A DNA stretch of 64,000 nt, taken from NCBI GenBank assembly GCA_035196065.1, contig CP136575.1:463001-527000 (forward strand), in the 5' to 3' direction. Under the pieces are notes generated by a model. That model had not been told where the DNA came from. It did no database searches and worked only from the letters and a program-made list of their open reading frames with translations. Below are positions 35,313 through 44,375 of the stretch, one piece after another. The stretch is from Sphingobium sp. Its GTDB lineage: Bacteria; Pseudomonadota; Alphaproteobacteria; Sphingomonadales; Sphingomonadaceae. The position numbers and the translations under genes are program-made. Within the stretch, counting starts at the first letter, position 1. Every line of letters begins with the position of its first letter.

Positions 35313-36470
35313 TCAACCGAGCAGGGTGGCAAGATCGATCAGGCGGCCATTGCGGCGCAATTCGACCATAATTTCAGCATCAGTTCCGACGGCCGTGCCC
35401 AGCGATGCGCCCTGATCTACGCGGGAGCCCGCCTCAACAGCAAGGCTTTCCAGCCCGGCAACCAGCGTCGCCCAGCCACCACCATGTTCGATGATCACAA
35501 TATTGCCGAAGCTGCGATATTGGCCGGCAAAGCTGATTCGCCCGGCCGCAGGCGCAGTGACACGCGCCGATGGCTCGACGGCAAGCCGGATGCCGCGTTC
35601 GCGATAGCCAGTGGGGTTCAGCTCACCAAAGCCGGAGATGATGCGTCCAGCAACGGGCAAGCGATAGGCGGTGGCGGCGGCGCTTTTTGCAGGCTTGCTG
35701 CCCGGACGCGGTTGCGGGCCATCCAGCTCGGCGAGCGTCGCGGCATTAAGCCCGCTTTCGCGTTCGGCATCGATACGCTCGATCAGGTCGCGGGCGCGCT
35801 CACCCTGACCGATGGCCCGTTCAAATTCGAGCGCGGCACCCGCCGTCAGGTCAAGCGCGCGGCCCCTATTATTGCGCACCAGCGCCGCCAGTGCACCCTG
35901 CCGGTTGGCGAGATCCGCTCGCGCCTTTTGCAAGGATTTGATCGCGACTTTTTCCTGCGCCTGCAGCTGCCGCTGCAAGGCGATCTGGTTACGGAGCGCC
36001 TGTGTGCGCGCGGCGATGACTGGTTCGATTGACGCCATCGATGCCCGCAAACGCACATAATCGCGCCGGTCCCCTGGGCGGGCGAGGAGCAGCGAAACGG
36101 GCTGGCGCGTCATATTCTGCAGCAGGGCATTGAGCCGCAGCAAAGGGGCGTTGGCCTCGCCCAGCCGTGCTGCCTGCGCGCGTTGCCGCCGATCGATAAT
36201 GGCAATTCGCACCTGTGCCGCGGCGATCTGCGCACTGGCTGCGTCAATTTCAGCGGCGAGCGCCGCACGCCGAGCAACCAGCCGGTCGGTTGCCGCCTCG
36301 GCAATCGCCGCTTCCTGACGCAGCGCCTCGCTGCGCGCCTCGGCCGCGGCAGCGCGGGCCTTCGCCTCGCGCAGCGCTTCAACATCATTCTGGCCCGCAG
36401 CAGCAGACGCCAGAAGTGCCGCCAGCGCGGCAGCGCATCCCATGGTTTTCATACGCCCCATCACGATCAT
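35313..36470 (-). CDS. envC: EnvC-like murein hydrolase activator (degenerate LytM)
   Basis: 385 aa. Signal peptide (MKTMGCAAALAALLASAAAG), a long coiled coil (about 25-250, Ala/Arg/Glu-rich) and a C-terminal LytM/M23 fold (about 270-385). The zinc ligands are lost: RGIRLAV stands where H-x3-D would be, and IMVELRRNG where H-x-H is. So it should activate amidases rather than cut. Frame starts at ATG 36470 overlapping rlmH; ATG 36461 has better ribosome spacing. Confidence 0.85.
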   Translation of the reverse strand: MIVMGRMKTMGCAAALAALLASAAAGQNDVEALREAKARAAAAEARSEALRQEAAIAEAATDRLVARRAALAAEIDAASAQIAAAQVRIAIIDRRQRAQAARLGEANAPLLRLNALLQNMTRQPVSLLLARPGDRRDYVRLRASMASIEPVIAARTQALRNQIALQRQLQAQEKVAIKSLQKARADLANRQGALAALVRNNRGRALDLTAGAALEFERAIGQGERARDLIERIDAERESGLNAATLAELDGPQPRPGSKPAKSAAATAYRLPVAGRIISGFGELNPTGYRERGIRLAVEPSARVTAPAAGRISFAGQYRSFGNIVIIEHGGGWATLVAGLESLAVEAGSRVDQGASLGTAVGTDAEIMVELRRNGRLIDLATLLG

Positions 36471-36889
36471 CCTTCGCGATGATAGGGGTGGTTGGCAAGT
36501 ATTGAAGTTGCGCGGTAAAGCTGCTCCGCCAGCATCGCACGCGCGATCAGATGCGGCCAGGTCGCCCGGCCGAAAGCGATAAGCTGATCCGCCGCGGCGC
36601 GATCCGCATCATCAAAGCCATCGGCAGCACCAAGGCAGAAGCGGATTTCCGAAACGCCATCGTCGCGCCAGCGTTCCATGAGCCGCGCCAGTTCCATCGA
36701 ACTTAGCTGCGCGCCCTTTTCATCAAGCAGCACGGTGCGGCTGTTGCGTTCGGCGGCAGGCAAGGTGCCGCCGCGATCGGGCATTTCGGTGATTTTGTGC
36801 GGCCAAGTCAGCCGTTTCAGGTAACGATCAACCAGATCCGCCTCGGGGGAGCGCCCGATCTTGCCGCGCGCGATGATATGCAGCCGCAT
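36467..36889 (-). CDS. rlmH: 23S rRNA (pseudouridine-1915-N3)-methyltransferase
   Basis: 140 aa SPOUT methyltransferase: MRLHIIARGKIGRSPEADLVDRY at the N-terminus, LDEKGAQLSSMELARLM, and the knot segment RFCLGAADGFDDADR. Family length and full knot. Ends HPYHREG and overlaps envC by four bases. Confidence 0.95.
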   Translation of the reverse strand: MRLHIIARGKIGRSPEADLVDRYLKRLTWPHKITEMPDRGGTLPAAERNSRTVLLDEKGAQLSSMELARLMERWRDDGVSEIRFCLGAADGFDDADRAAADQLIAFGRATWPHLIARAMLAEQLYRATSILANHPYHREG

Positions 36890-36928
36890 CCCCGCCCCCT
36901 TTCAGATCAACAGGGCGACCCCGCCCGA

Positions 36929-37330
36929 TCAGACGTGCGCTGCTTCTGGCGCGTCGCCAAAGCCCCACATCCGTTCAAGGTTATAGAAGCTGCGCACTTC
37001 GGGACGGAACAGATGGACAATCACATCCTCAGCATCGATCAGCACCCAGTCGGCACTGGGCAGACCTTCGATATGCGCATTGCGGCCGGCTTTCTTGATC
37101 CGCTCGGCCAGTTTCTGAGCGATTGCCGCCACCTGCCGACTCGAACGGCCGCTTGCGACGACCATATAATCGGCAATGCTGCTTTTGCCCGAAAGCGGGA
37201 TCGAAACGACCTCTTGGGCCTGATCGTCGTCAAGCGACTGGAGGATGAGCTGGTGCAGTTCGTCAGGCTGCAGGACAGGTCCCTTTTTGGCGGCGGTTTT
37301 GCCTGCGGGGACTGTAGCAAGTTGGATCAA
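36929..37330 (-). CDS. rsfS: Ribosomal silencing factor RsfS
   Basis: 133 aa. The core (about 25-125; LHQLILQSLDDDQAQEVVSI, ADYMVVASGRSSRQVAAIA, GLPSADWVLIDAEDVIVHLF) is intact. Binds L14 and blocks subunit joining when nutrients are low. It lies between nadD and rlmH as in many bacteria. Confidence 0.94.
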   Translation of the reverse strand: MIQLATVPAGKTAAKKGPVLQPDELHQLILQSLDDDQAQEVVSIPLSGKSSIADYMVVASGRSSRQVAAIAQKLAERIKKAGRNAHIEGLPSADWVLIDAEDVIVHLFRPEVRSFYNLERMWGFGDAPEAAHV

Positions 37331-37339
37331 AATGGTTCC

Positions 37340-38005
37340 TCAATACACAGATTTGTGGGTAACGCCGTCGATGACGCGTTTGCCTTCATAGTCGCGATGC
37401 CAGTCAGGATTGGCCTGGCGATATGCCGTGGCCGAACGGAGATCGGGGCTGAAGCGCAAAAATACAAGCGCCGGTGTGCTCCACATCGTCCAATTTAGTC
37501 GCTGGTCCGAACGCCGGACGAAACGCCTGAGCCAGGCCATTGCAGCACCTGCAACAGCACTATCATCATAGCCGGGACGGGCGACAACCGCAATCGGCAT
37601 TAGTCGGGCTATATCGCGCCAACGCCGCCAGCGTGTGAAATTTGCCACATTGTCGGCCCCCATGATCCAGATGAAGCGCCGATGAGGATAGCGGCGAACC
37701 AGTTTTTGCAGCGTGTCGATCGTATAGCGCGTGCCCATTTGAGCCTCGATCGCCGTCACGCGGATCGGCGCGCGACGGGCCATTTTCCGGGCAGATGCAA
37801 GCCGTGCGGGCAGCGGTGCCATGTCTTTCGCGTCGGCTTTCAAGGGGTTGCCGGGCGATACGAGCCACCAGATTTCGTCCAGTTCCAGCGCTTCACGCAC
37901 AAAAAGGCTAATCGCCCGGTGCCCGCCATGCGCCGGATTGAACGATCCGCCAAGAAGTCCGGTAAGGGTCAGGGCCGCACCTGCCCATTGCCATGGACCA
38001 GCCAT
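37340..38005 (-). CDS. nadD: Nicotinate-nucleotide adenylyltransferase
   Basis: 221 aa. The nucleotidyltransferase start GLLGGSFNPAHGGHRAISL and WIMGADNVANF are present. The C-terminal ISSTxxR position reads RSATAYRQ. It makes deamido-NAD. Its N-terminus overlaps the proA end by about 37 bases, so they are translated together; a shorter start is possible. Confidence 0.9.
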   Translation of the reverse strand: MAGPWQWAGAALTLTGLLGGSFNPAHGGHRAISLFVREALELDEIWWLVSPGNPLKADAKDMAPLPARLASARKMARRAPIRVTAIEAQMGTRYTIDTLQKLVRRYPHRRFIWIMGADNVANFTRWRRWRDIARLMPIAVVARPGYDDSAVAGAAMAWLRRFVRRSDQRLNWTMWSTPALVFLRFSPDLRSATAYRQANPDWHRDYEGKRVIDGVTHKSVY

Positions 38006-39225
38006 TTATAAGTCGTCAGCCCTTCGAGCGCGACCGGGCCGCGCGCGTGAAGGCGGCCGGTAGCAATGCCGATTTCCGCGCCGAGACCGAATTCGCCGCC
38101 ATCGGCAAATTGGGTAGATGCATTGTGCATCACAATCGCACTGTCGACACCCGCCAGAAACGCCTTTGCGGCGGCATCATCAGCGGTGATGATCGATTCG
38201 GTGTGCTGAGATCCATAATGGGCGATATGGTCGATGGCATCATCGACGCCCGACACCATCTTGGCCGACACGATCGGCTCCAAATATTCGGTGCCCCAAT
38301 CTTCTTCGTCAGCAGCAATAGTGCGCGGATCGATTTCCATCAGCATATCGTCAGCACGCACTTCACAGCCAGCATCGATCAACGCGCCAATCAATCCGGC
38401 GGGATCAGGATAATCCTGATCGATCAGCAAGGTTTCAGTGGAGCCGCAAATCCCCGTCCGCCGCATCTTGGCATTAACGACAATCGCCTCTGCCATCGCA
38501 GGGTCAGCCTTTGCATGGACATAAGTGTGGCAGATGCCATCAAGATGGGCGAGCACGGGAACGCGCGCTTCTTCCTGCACGCGGGCGACGAGTGACTTTC
38601 CGCCGCGCGGGATCACCATGTCAATCTGTCCTTGTGCGGCCAGCAGTGCGCCAACCGCTGCACGGTCCTGCGTCGGGACAAGCTGCACGGCATCGGCAGG
38701 CAGCCCGGCAGACACTACACCCTTTATCATGGCGGCATGGATTGCGCGGTTGCTGTGCACCGCCTCGCTTCCGCCACGCAGGATCACCGCATTGCCTGCG
38801 CGCAAACCCAGCGCTGCGGCATCGGCGGTCACATTGGGGCGGCTTTCATAAATGATCGCCAATACGCCAACCGGCACCCGCACCCGTTCCATGACAAGGC
38901 CATTGGGCCGTTCAGTGCGATCGATGATCTGACCAACCGGATCGGCCAGATGCGCGACCTGTTCAACCGCTGCGGCAATCGATTCGAGCCTCGCCGGATC
39001 CAGTTTCAGTCGGTCGAGCATCGCGGCAGACAGGCCATGTTCTGCGCCGGCGGCCATATCCTTTGCATTGGCGGCCAATATCTCTGTAGAGGCCGCCCGC
39101 AAGGCTGCGGCAGCCGCAATAAGCGCCTGCGCCTTTTGATCGTCGCTGACCGCGGCGATGGTGCGCGCGGCGGCGCGGGCGCGGGTCGTAAGATCGGAAA
39201 CAATCTGCTGGATAGTGTCGGTCAT
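37969..39225 (-). CDS. proA: Gamma-glutamyl phosphate reductase
   Basis: 418 aa aldehyde-dehydrogenase fold: VPVGVLAIIYESRPNVTADAAALGLRAGNA, catalytic Cys in RRTGICGSTETLL and C-terminal FGLGAEIGIATGRLHARGPV. NADPH-dependent second step of proline synthesis. First gene of a tightly packed run on this strand. Confidence 0.95.
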   Translation of the reverse strand: MTDTIQQIVSDLTTRARAAARTIAAVSDDQKAQALIAAAAALRAASTEILAANAKDMAAGAEHGLSAAMLDRLKLDPARLESIAAAVEQVAHLADPVGQIIDRTERPNGLVMERVRVPVGVLAIIYESRPNVTADAAALGLRAGNAVILRGGSEAVHSNRAIHAAMIKGVVSAGLPADAVQLVPTQDRAAVGALLAAQGQIDMVIPRGGKSLVARVQEEARVPVLAHLDGICHTYVHAKADPAMAEAIVVNAKMRRTGICGSTETLLIDQDYPDPAGLIGALIDAGCEVRADDMLMEIDPRTIAADEEDWGTEYLEPIVSAKMVSGVDDAIDHIAHYGSQHTESIITADDAAAKAFLAGVDSAIVMHNASTQFADGGEFGLGAEIGIATGRLHARGPVALEGLTTYKWLVHGNGQVRP

Positions 39226-39519
39226 CTACCCCGTCCCTAACCACCGCGGGGACAAAGCGAAAGTGGCGAGTCCGGCGCGCTTGCAGCAATTGATGCGCGC
39301 GCATCGGTGATTCGCATTAATTACTTGAGATTACATCATTTTTAACAAATTTACATTTGAAGCAGCCTGTCCGCCCACTGCAAAATCCGCTAAAATTTCC
39401 GCGTCTGCAAACGGTTCGCCGCACGACTCGCCCGACTCGGCACGAGTCGACGCCGCATGATTCGTCAGCGGCAAATTGACCTGTTAAGCGGCCGCCACAA
39501 GAAATAAACGGGGTGGGTC
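39226..39519. other. Gene-free region upstream of M23 peptidase operon
   Basis: About 290 bases between divergent proA and the M23 peptidase, AT-rich around 39310-39360. A 69-aa minus-strand open frame here has no family sense and is not called. Promoters for both directions presumably lie here but I saw no convincing box. Confidence 0.4.
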
Positions 39520-40695
39520 GTGTCACTAAAGGCCAGTATGTCCGGTTGGAAAAACCGGGTGGCCGGATGGTTCGTTGATCGCGAATTTTTCATGCGGTCA
39601 AACGGTCAGGTCCGGTTTCTGAAAATCTCTGCCCGATTGCAACGGCGGGTTGCTGGCACGGCTGCGGCTGTCGTCGGCCTGTGGCTGGTTGTGACCCTCG
39701 GCATGATGATCAATCAGATAAGCCTTTCATCCGAGCGCATGATGCTCAGCGCGCAACAGGAACGGGTTGAAACCGATCAGGAGCGGATCGAGAAATATCG
39801 CGGCGACATGGATGCCGTTGCCAAGGATCTGCAGGCCCGGCAGGAATTGACCGAGCGCGCCTTTGAAGAACATTTCGGTGATATGCCGACCGAGCAGGCA
39901 GCGCCCGAAGCCAGCGGTGCCGCAGCCGAAACCGCGAAAAAGATCGGCCTTGCCGTTCCCGGCGCCGCACGGCTTGCCGAAATCGAAGCCCGCCAGATAG
40001 CCTTTGTCGAACGGATGACCAAAATTGCGATCACCCGTTCGCAAAAGGCGGAAAGCGCGATTCGCCAATTTGGCCTCAACCCCGATCAACTCGCCCGTGA
40101 AGCGAAGGACGGCATGGGCGGCCCGTTCATTCCCTTTTTCAGCAGCAAGAAAAAGCAAGTCCGTGACCCCCGCTTTACGCGCATGTTGAATGCGCTTGCG
40201 CGGATGGAAGCGATGGAAATGGCATTGGCGGGAATTCCCACCAGCATGCCGGCAGCGATCGGGCTGATGTCGAGCGGCTTCGGCTATCGCGCCGATCCCT
40301 TTACCGGCGCGGGCGCAATGCACGCCGGGCTGGATTTCAAAGGCCCGGTCGGTACGCCTATCCTTGCAGCCGCCGACGGCAAGATCACATCCGCCGGTTG
40401 GCACGGCGGCTATGGCAAGACCATCGAGATTACACATGCCAACGGTCTGGTGACGCGCTATGCGCATCTTTCCGGTTTCACTGTGTCCATCGGGCAAGAA
40501 GTGAGGCGGGGGGTGCAAATCGGCCGCATGGGTTCAACCGGCCGTTCGACCGGTTCGCATCTGCATTTTGAAGTGCGCATCAATGGTGCCGCAATCAACC
40601 CGAAGAAGTTCCTGGAGGCAAATCCCGATGTTCTCGAAATCCAAGCCGTCGCCGGAAACCGGCCCACAGGCGTCACCGCCACAGGGACGCAATAA
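39520..40695 (+). CDS. M23 peptidoglycan endopeptidase
   Basis: 391 aa. A membrane helix (AAAVVGLWLVVTLGMMI, about 50-67) anchors a coiled coil (about 75-190) and a C-terminal LytM domain (about 255-380) with intact zinc ligands: H-x3-D in MHAGLDF, and HLHFE. Cuts cross-links in peptidoglycan. The gene overlaps the bactofilin gene by 68 bases, the usual pair in which the bactofilin positions the hydrolase. Confidence 0.92.
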   Translation: MSLKASMSGWKNRVAGWFVDREFFMRSNGQVRFLKISARLQRRVAGTAAAVVGLWLVVTLGMMINQISLSSERMMLSAQQERVETDQERIEKYRGDMDAVAKDLQARQELTERAFEEHFGDMPTEQAAPEASGAAAETAKKIGLAVPGAARLAEIEARQIAFVERMTKIAITRSQKAESAIRQFGLNPDQLAREAKDGMGGPFIPFFSSKKKQVRDPRFTRMLNALARMEAMEMALAGIPTSMPAAIGLMSSGFGYRADPFTGAGAMHAGLDFKGPVGTPILAAADGKITSAGWHGGYGKTIEITHANGLVTRYAHLSGFTVSIGQEVRRGVQIGRMGSTGRSTGSHLHFEVRINGAAINPKKFLEANPDVLEIQAVAGNRPTGVTATGTQ

Positions 40696-41101
40696 TATGC
40701 GCGGTTCGGGACACACATTTTCGGTGATCGCATCGGATGTTGAAATCACCGGCAATCTGTCGGCCAAGGTCGACCTGCATATTGATGGCAAGATCCATGG
40801 CGACGTCACCTGCGGTTCGATCGTCCAGGGCGAAGGCAGCGTGATCGTCGGTAAGATTGTCGCCGAAACGGCGCGGCTTTCGGGCAGGGTCGATGGCTCG
40901 ATCGAGGCAGGCGATCTTGTGATAGAGTCCAGCGCCCGCATTTCCGGCGATGTTCTTTACCAGAGCCTTTCGATCGCACCGGGTGGTCAGGTTGAAGGCA
41001 AGTTCAAGCATCGCGGCAGCCAGCAGCCCAATATTGCAAAGGCGACGGTCGATATCAGCCGCAACGATCCACTGATCCTCGGCGCTGACGCCAGGGTTTA
41101 A
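40628..41101 (+). CDS. Bactofilin family cytoskeletal protein
   Basis: About 157 aa. The polymer domain (about 30-140) is a beta-helix of short repeats: ASDVEITGNLSAKVDLHIDG, KIHGDVTCGSIVQGEGSVIVG, ARLSGRVDG, ARISGDVLYQS. Bactofilins form membrane-bound filaments. ATG 40628 has a strong GGAGG ten bases upstream though it lies inside the upstream gene; ATG 40697 (after the stop) is the alternative. Confidence 0.92.
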   Translation: MFSKSKPSPETGPQASPPQGRNNMRGSGHTFSVIASDVEITGNLSAKVDLHIDGKIHGDVTCGSIVQGEGSVIVGKIVAETARLSGRVDGSIEAGDLVIESSARISGDVLYQSLSIAPGGQVEGKFKHRGSQQPNIAKATVDISRNDPLILGADARV

Positions 41102-41109
41102 GCAGGGAC

Positions 41110-41148
41110 GCAGCTGAAGATCATTTCTTCAGCTGCGCAGCCTTTTTG
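41110..41148. terminator. Strong hairpin terminator after bactofilin
   Basis: A 12-bp stem CGCAGCTGAAGA/TCTTCAGCTGCG with five-base loop, then five T after five bases. It serves the plus-strand operon; the ROK gene ends on the other strand nearby. Confidence 0.8.
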
Positions 41149-41149
41149 A

Positions 41150-42025
41150 TTATTCCGGTGCGGCACTCTGGGCGAGCGCAAAAGCCCCCATCAGCCCGGC
41201 ATTATCCCCAAGGCCCGGGGCCGATATCATCGTCGATGCATCGCTGCGGAAATAGCCGCCTCCCAGCTCCACGGCTTTTTCGCGAACGCGATCGATCAGG
41301 CCCGGCGTCGCCATTACGCCGCCGCCCAAGATCAGCTTTCCGGGTTCGAAAATCGCCTGCATGCTGACAACCAGCTGAGCGATGTACCAACTGATGATAT
41401 CATGCGCAGGGTGATCGGGCGGCAGATCGGATAGCGTCTTGCCCCAGCGATCGAAAATGGCAGGCCCGGCCGTCAGCCCTTCGACGCAGTCGCCATGAAA
41501 GGGGCATTTGCCGGCATAGTCCAGATCGTCGGGGTGGCGCGGTAGACGAAAATGGCCCATTTCGGGATGCCCTTTGCCGCGCAGCGGCCGCCCGTTGATC
41601 ACGGCCCCTCCGCCAACGCCGGTGCCGATGGTGAAGTAAAGAACGACCTGCTCGCCCTTGCCCGCGCCCCATGTCGCCTCTGCCAGCGCCGCGCCATTGA
41701 CATCGGTATCGACGATCACCGGGCAGGCGAAACGACGTTGCAGCGGCCCGGCCAGATCAGCGCCCGTCCAGCCGGGCTTTGCAGTCTTCAATATATGGCC
41801 CCATTGCGGCGATGCGGGATCAAGCTCGACCGGGCCGAATGTGGCCAGCCCGATAGCGGAATAAGCTCCGCGCGCGCCGAACCATTCAAGCATCGCGCCG
41901 ATGGTTTCGTCGGGCATCAACGTGGGGATGCGCGTCCGATCGAGGATGGTGCCATTGGCGTCGGCCACGCCGAGGACGAATTTGGTGCCGCCTGCTTCGA
42001 TCAGGCCATATCTGGGCTCATTCAT
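41150..42025 (-). CDS. ROK family sugar kinase (fructokinase-like)
   Basis: 291 aa. N-terminal phosphate loop YGLIEAGGTKFVLGVADANG, GTGVGGGAVINGRPLRG, and a Cys/His cluster CPFHGDC...EGLTAGPA that is a zinc site of the fructokinase branch. Phosphorylates hexose with ATP in the cytosol. The sugar is inferred from this branch only. Confidence 0.85.
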   Translation of the reverse strand: MNEPRYGLIEAGGTKFVLGVADANGTILDRTRIPTLMPDETIGAMLEWFGARGAYSAIGLATFGPVELDPASPQWGHILKTAKPGWTGADLAGPLQRRFACPVIVDTDVNGAALAEATWGAGKGEQVVLYFTIGTGVGGGAVINGRPLRGKGHPEMGHFRLPRHPDDLDYAGKCPFHGDCVEGLTAGPAIFDRWGKTLSDLPPDHPAHDIISWYIAQLVVSMQAIFEPGKLILGGGVMATPGLIDRVREKAVELGGGYFRSDASTMISAPGLGDNAGLMGAFALAQSAAPE

Positions 42026-42099
42026 GGCGCGACGATGTGCGCGCTATCGCCTGAAACTGCAATCCGAAAATCCGGACAGGATGGGCCAAATGATGTGTA

Positions 42100-42759
42100 T
42101 CACCTGACCCAGCGGGAGCGTTCCAGCCCAGTCATCGGACGGAGGAATTCTAGGCCCACCAGATTGAGAAACTGCCATTTAACGACACCGCAAATCGGGC
42201 GATGGTCGTTGCAGGCCAGCTGGATGCGCTCACCAAGATCCAGATGCAGCGCCAAGCCGATGATTGCGCCCTTGCGGTTGAAATGGACCAGTTTTGCGTC
42301 AGCCAGTATGGACTGGTAGCGCGCCGATATATCCGCGCCCAGTTCCATGATCTTCTGCACCTTCTTGCCGGTGCTTGCCCCCGTCATGGTGGCGAGGACA
42401 TTATTATCGAAATAGGTCCATTCTGCGACGTTGACGGTGTAGGATGCGTCATCCTGCGCGATGATATCGCCGCTCACGATGCTCTGGTCATGAAGGAAGA
42501 TATCGACATTGCTGCCATTGCCAAAAAGGCCGGCTGCGGCCGGGATATGGTCTTCCACACGGTCCGGCGTCAGGGTGTCAAAACATTCGACATGGTGAAC
42601 GTCGCTTCGGGTTTTTGATATACGAATTGTCGGTCGCGTTTCCTGCCGGTCCTTGATCGCGGTGAAGCGGTGGAGGACGTTCGACAATAACGATGTAAGT
42701 GGATTCGCACCGTTGGCACCGGTGATCTGATCCGGCTGATCGAATGTGTAGCTTTTCAT
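42100..42759 (-). CDS. PilZ-like domain protein, last gene of PilZ operon
   Basis: 219 aa. The C-terminal segment HLDLGERIQLACNDHRPICG then VVKWQFLNLVGLEFLRPM has the strand pattern of PilZ ends, but the N-terminal RxxxR motif of c-di-GMP binding is not clear. The middle (about 80-150) is beta-rich. Tightly spaced behind 42764 (4 bases). Function unknown; a degenerate PilZ is the best guess. Confidence 0.55.
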   Translation of the reverse strand: MKSYTFDQPDQITGANGANPLTSLLSNVLHRFTAIKDRQETRPTIRISKTRSDVHHVECFDTLTPDRVEDHIPAAAGLFGNGSNVDIFLHDQSIVSGDIIAQDDASYTVNVAEWTYFDNNVLATMTGASTGKKVQKIMELGADISARYQSILADAKLVHFNRKGAIIGLALHLDLGERIQLACNDHRPICGVVKWQFLNLVGLEFLRPMTGLERSRWVR

Positions 42760-42763
42760 ATCA

Positions 42764-43312
42764 TCATTCCATAACCATGCGGTAACGCAGCAAAAATTGG
42801 CCGATGTCGGTGGGTGAAAGATCGCCGTCTGTGCGAACCTTGAAGCGCAAATGGGTTACGCGGCTGTCGACCCCGTCAATGCCGGGAGTCGGAACATAAT
42901 CGAAAGTTCGGCCACCATTGTCAGAGAATTCGACGCAGTCAGCAGACGAAGCCAATGTCTCGATGCTGCAACCGTCGCGGCCACCACCGCTTTGATTGAC
43001 AAATTCAAACGCAGTGCCGGGTGCTGCATCTGGCATTCCGACAATCAGCATCAGCTGCGGCGGAACCGGGCTGGTGATTGCAAAGATATTGTTTGCCGTT
43101 GTCGCCCGGGCGACGTTCGAAACCGCCAGTTCATATTCAATCACCGCGCCCGGCAAGGCTTTGGGGCGAAGCGATCCGAGCGGGTCGGCAATGACGCGAC
43201 TGGTGAGCCGGATCTGGGGAGCAAGCGCGGGTGCCGATTGCGCGAAGGCGTCATACGGCAGCTGGCTTAGCAGCAGGGCGATGATCGCCGAAGTGAAGGT
43301 GGCGCTTTTCAT
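42764..43312 (-). CDS. Exported protein with DUF11-like beta domain
   Basis: 182 aa with signal peptide (TFTSAIIALLLSQLPYDAFAQ). The body ALPGAVIEYELAVSNVARAT resembles the conserved DUF11 repeat of cell-surface proteins, and one Cys pair (CSIETLASSADC) could be disulfide-linked. Probably periplasmic or at the surface. It overlaps 43309 by ATGA. Confidence 0.6.
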   Translation of the reverse strand: MKSATFTSAIIALLLSQLPYDAFAQSAPALAPQIRLTSRVIADPLGSLRPKALPGAVIEYELAVSNVARATTANNIFAITSPVPPQLMLIVGMPDAAPGTAFEFVNQSGGGRDGCSIETLASSADCVEFSDNGGRTFDYVPTPGIDGVDSRVTHLRFKVRTDGDLSPTDIGQFLLRYRMVME

Positions 43313-43593
43313 TCGAAAGTCACCAGCAAACAGCGCTGGTCGGTGCCGATGTCGGCACAGGTGCGAACTATCTGGCCTTGGCGCGGAGCGTTGCGCATCT
43401 GGGTGTGTGCCGCCGTTCCGGCAGACGGAGCGCGCTGAAACGATACCTTTGCCATCTCGATGACCTCGACCGTGGCGACGATAGGCGTGGCGCGATTATG
43501 GCGTGGCGGCTCTTCAGCGGCTGAGGCAAGCTGCGGATGCATTATCGCACAAAGCCCCAATGTGCATGTAGAAAGAGAGGCGGCGATCCGCAT
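43309..43593 (-). CDS. Small exported hypothetical protein
   Basis: 94 aa. Signal peptide MRIAASLSTCTLGLCAIMHP cut near ASA; the mature part has two Cys (RTCADIGTDQRC). No homologue recognised. In the middle of the PilZ operon, nine bases after the first gene. Confidence 0.55.
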   Translation of the reverse strand: MRIAASLSTCTLGLCAIMHPQLASAAEEPPRHNRATPIVATVEVIEMAKVSFQRAPSAGTAAHTQMRNAPRQGQIVRTCADIGTDQRCLLVTFE

Positions 43594-43602
43594 CTTAGTC
43601 TA

Positions 43603-44232
43603 TCAGGATGACCAGGTGAGCAGTTCGGAAATCGACAATTTCCGGACGAAGATCACGCCAATCTGGGTGCTCGTTTGCCACGCGACTCGGGCAGTGATGG
43701 GCGCCCGGTCCCAACCGCGAATTTGAATCTCGTTAAGCGGCGGCAGCGGCTGTTCAGTTTCGATCTTGGCCCCGCCAACCGATAGATCGACCAGACTGGC
43801 CTTATAGGTGCCGCACTTGGCGTGCAGCGTTACGGCAACACCGATCGATACGCGCGGGCGCCTTTTGGGCTGCAGAGCGCCATCCTGTTCAGCTTGGCGG
43901 ATGCGGGCGATGGGATCACAACCATCGACAAACTGCATCGCGAAGGAATTGATCATGCGTTCGGTGATGATGCCGCGCAATGCGCCAGTATCGTCAAAAT
44001 CAATCTCGACCGATTCACCGATTAGGAGCGGCAGATAGGCATCGAAGCGTGCGAAGTTTTTGGACAATTGGCGGACAACGATCATCGCTTCGTTTCCGTT
44101 CAGCAGGCTTTTCAGCCGCGCAATCTTGAGAAGACGGATCGGCTCGCCATTGCCATTTTCCTCTGCGTCGCGCGATGCGCGATCAGGGTTTGCTGGGGTT
44201 GTTGAAGCGAAGCTTTCGGGGTAGGCGGCCAT
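43603..44232 (-). CDS. PilZ domain protein, first gene of operon
   Basis: 209 aa. N-terminal half (about 35-105) looks like a YcgR-N-like beta domain (LIGESVEIDFDDTGALRGII); the PilZ domain (about 120-205) has the Arg-x(3)-Arg-like KRRPRVSIGV and DLSVGGAKIE (the (D/N)xSxxG motif). It should bind cyclic-di-GMP. First of four genes with two exported partners; it could control their use. Confidence 0.75.
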   Translation of the reverse strand: MAAYPESFASTTPANPDRASRDAEENGNGEPIRLLKIARLKSLLNGNEAMIVVRQLSKNFARFDAYLPLLIGESVEIDFDDTGALRGIITERMINSFAMQFVDGCDPIARIRQAEQDGALQPKRRPRVSIGVAVTLHAKCGTYKASLVDLSVGGAKIETEQPLPPLNEIQIRGWDRAPITARVAWQTSTQIGVIFVRKLSISELLTWSS

Positions 44233-44375
44233 CGGTTCATCCTGCCGATCTGTCTAAGGTCAGGTTGCAAGAGACCTGATCACCGCGCCGTCGTGACGTT
44301 GGAGCTGGGCGCGCGAAATCGCGCGCATAATTGCGCCTTTAAGCCGGACGTTTCGAGATCAGGTCGGTAAAGCTA

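Noticed and set aside
39317-39526. 69-aa minus-strand frame before the M23 gene
   Set aside because: Cys/Arg-rich, overlaps the peptidase start region, no family sense.
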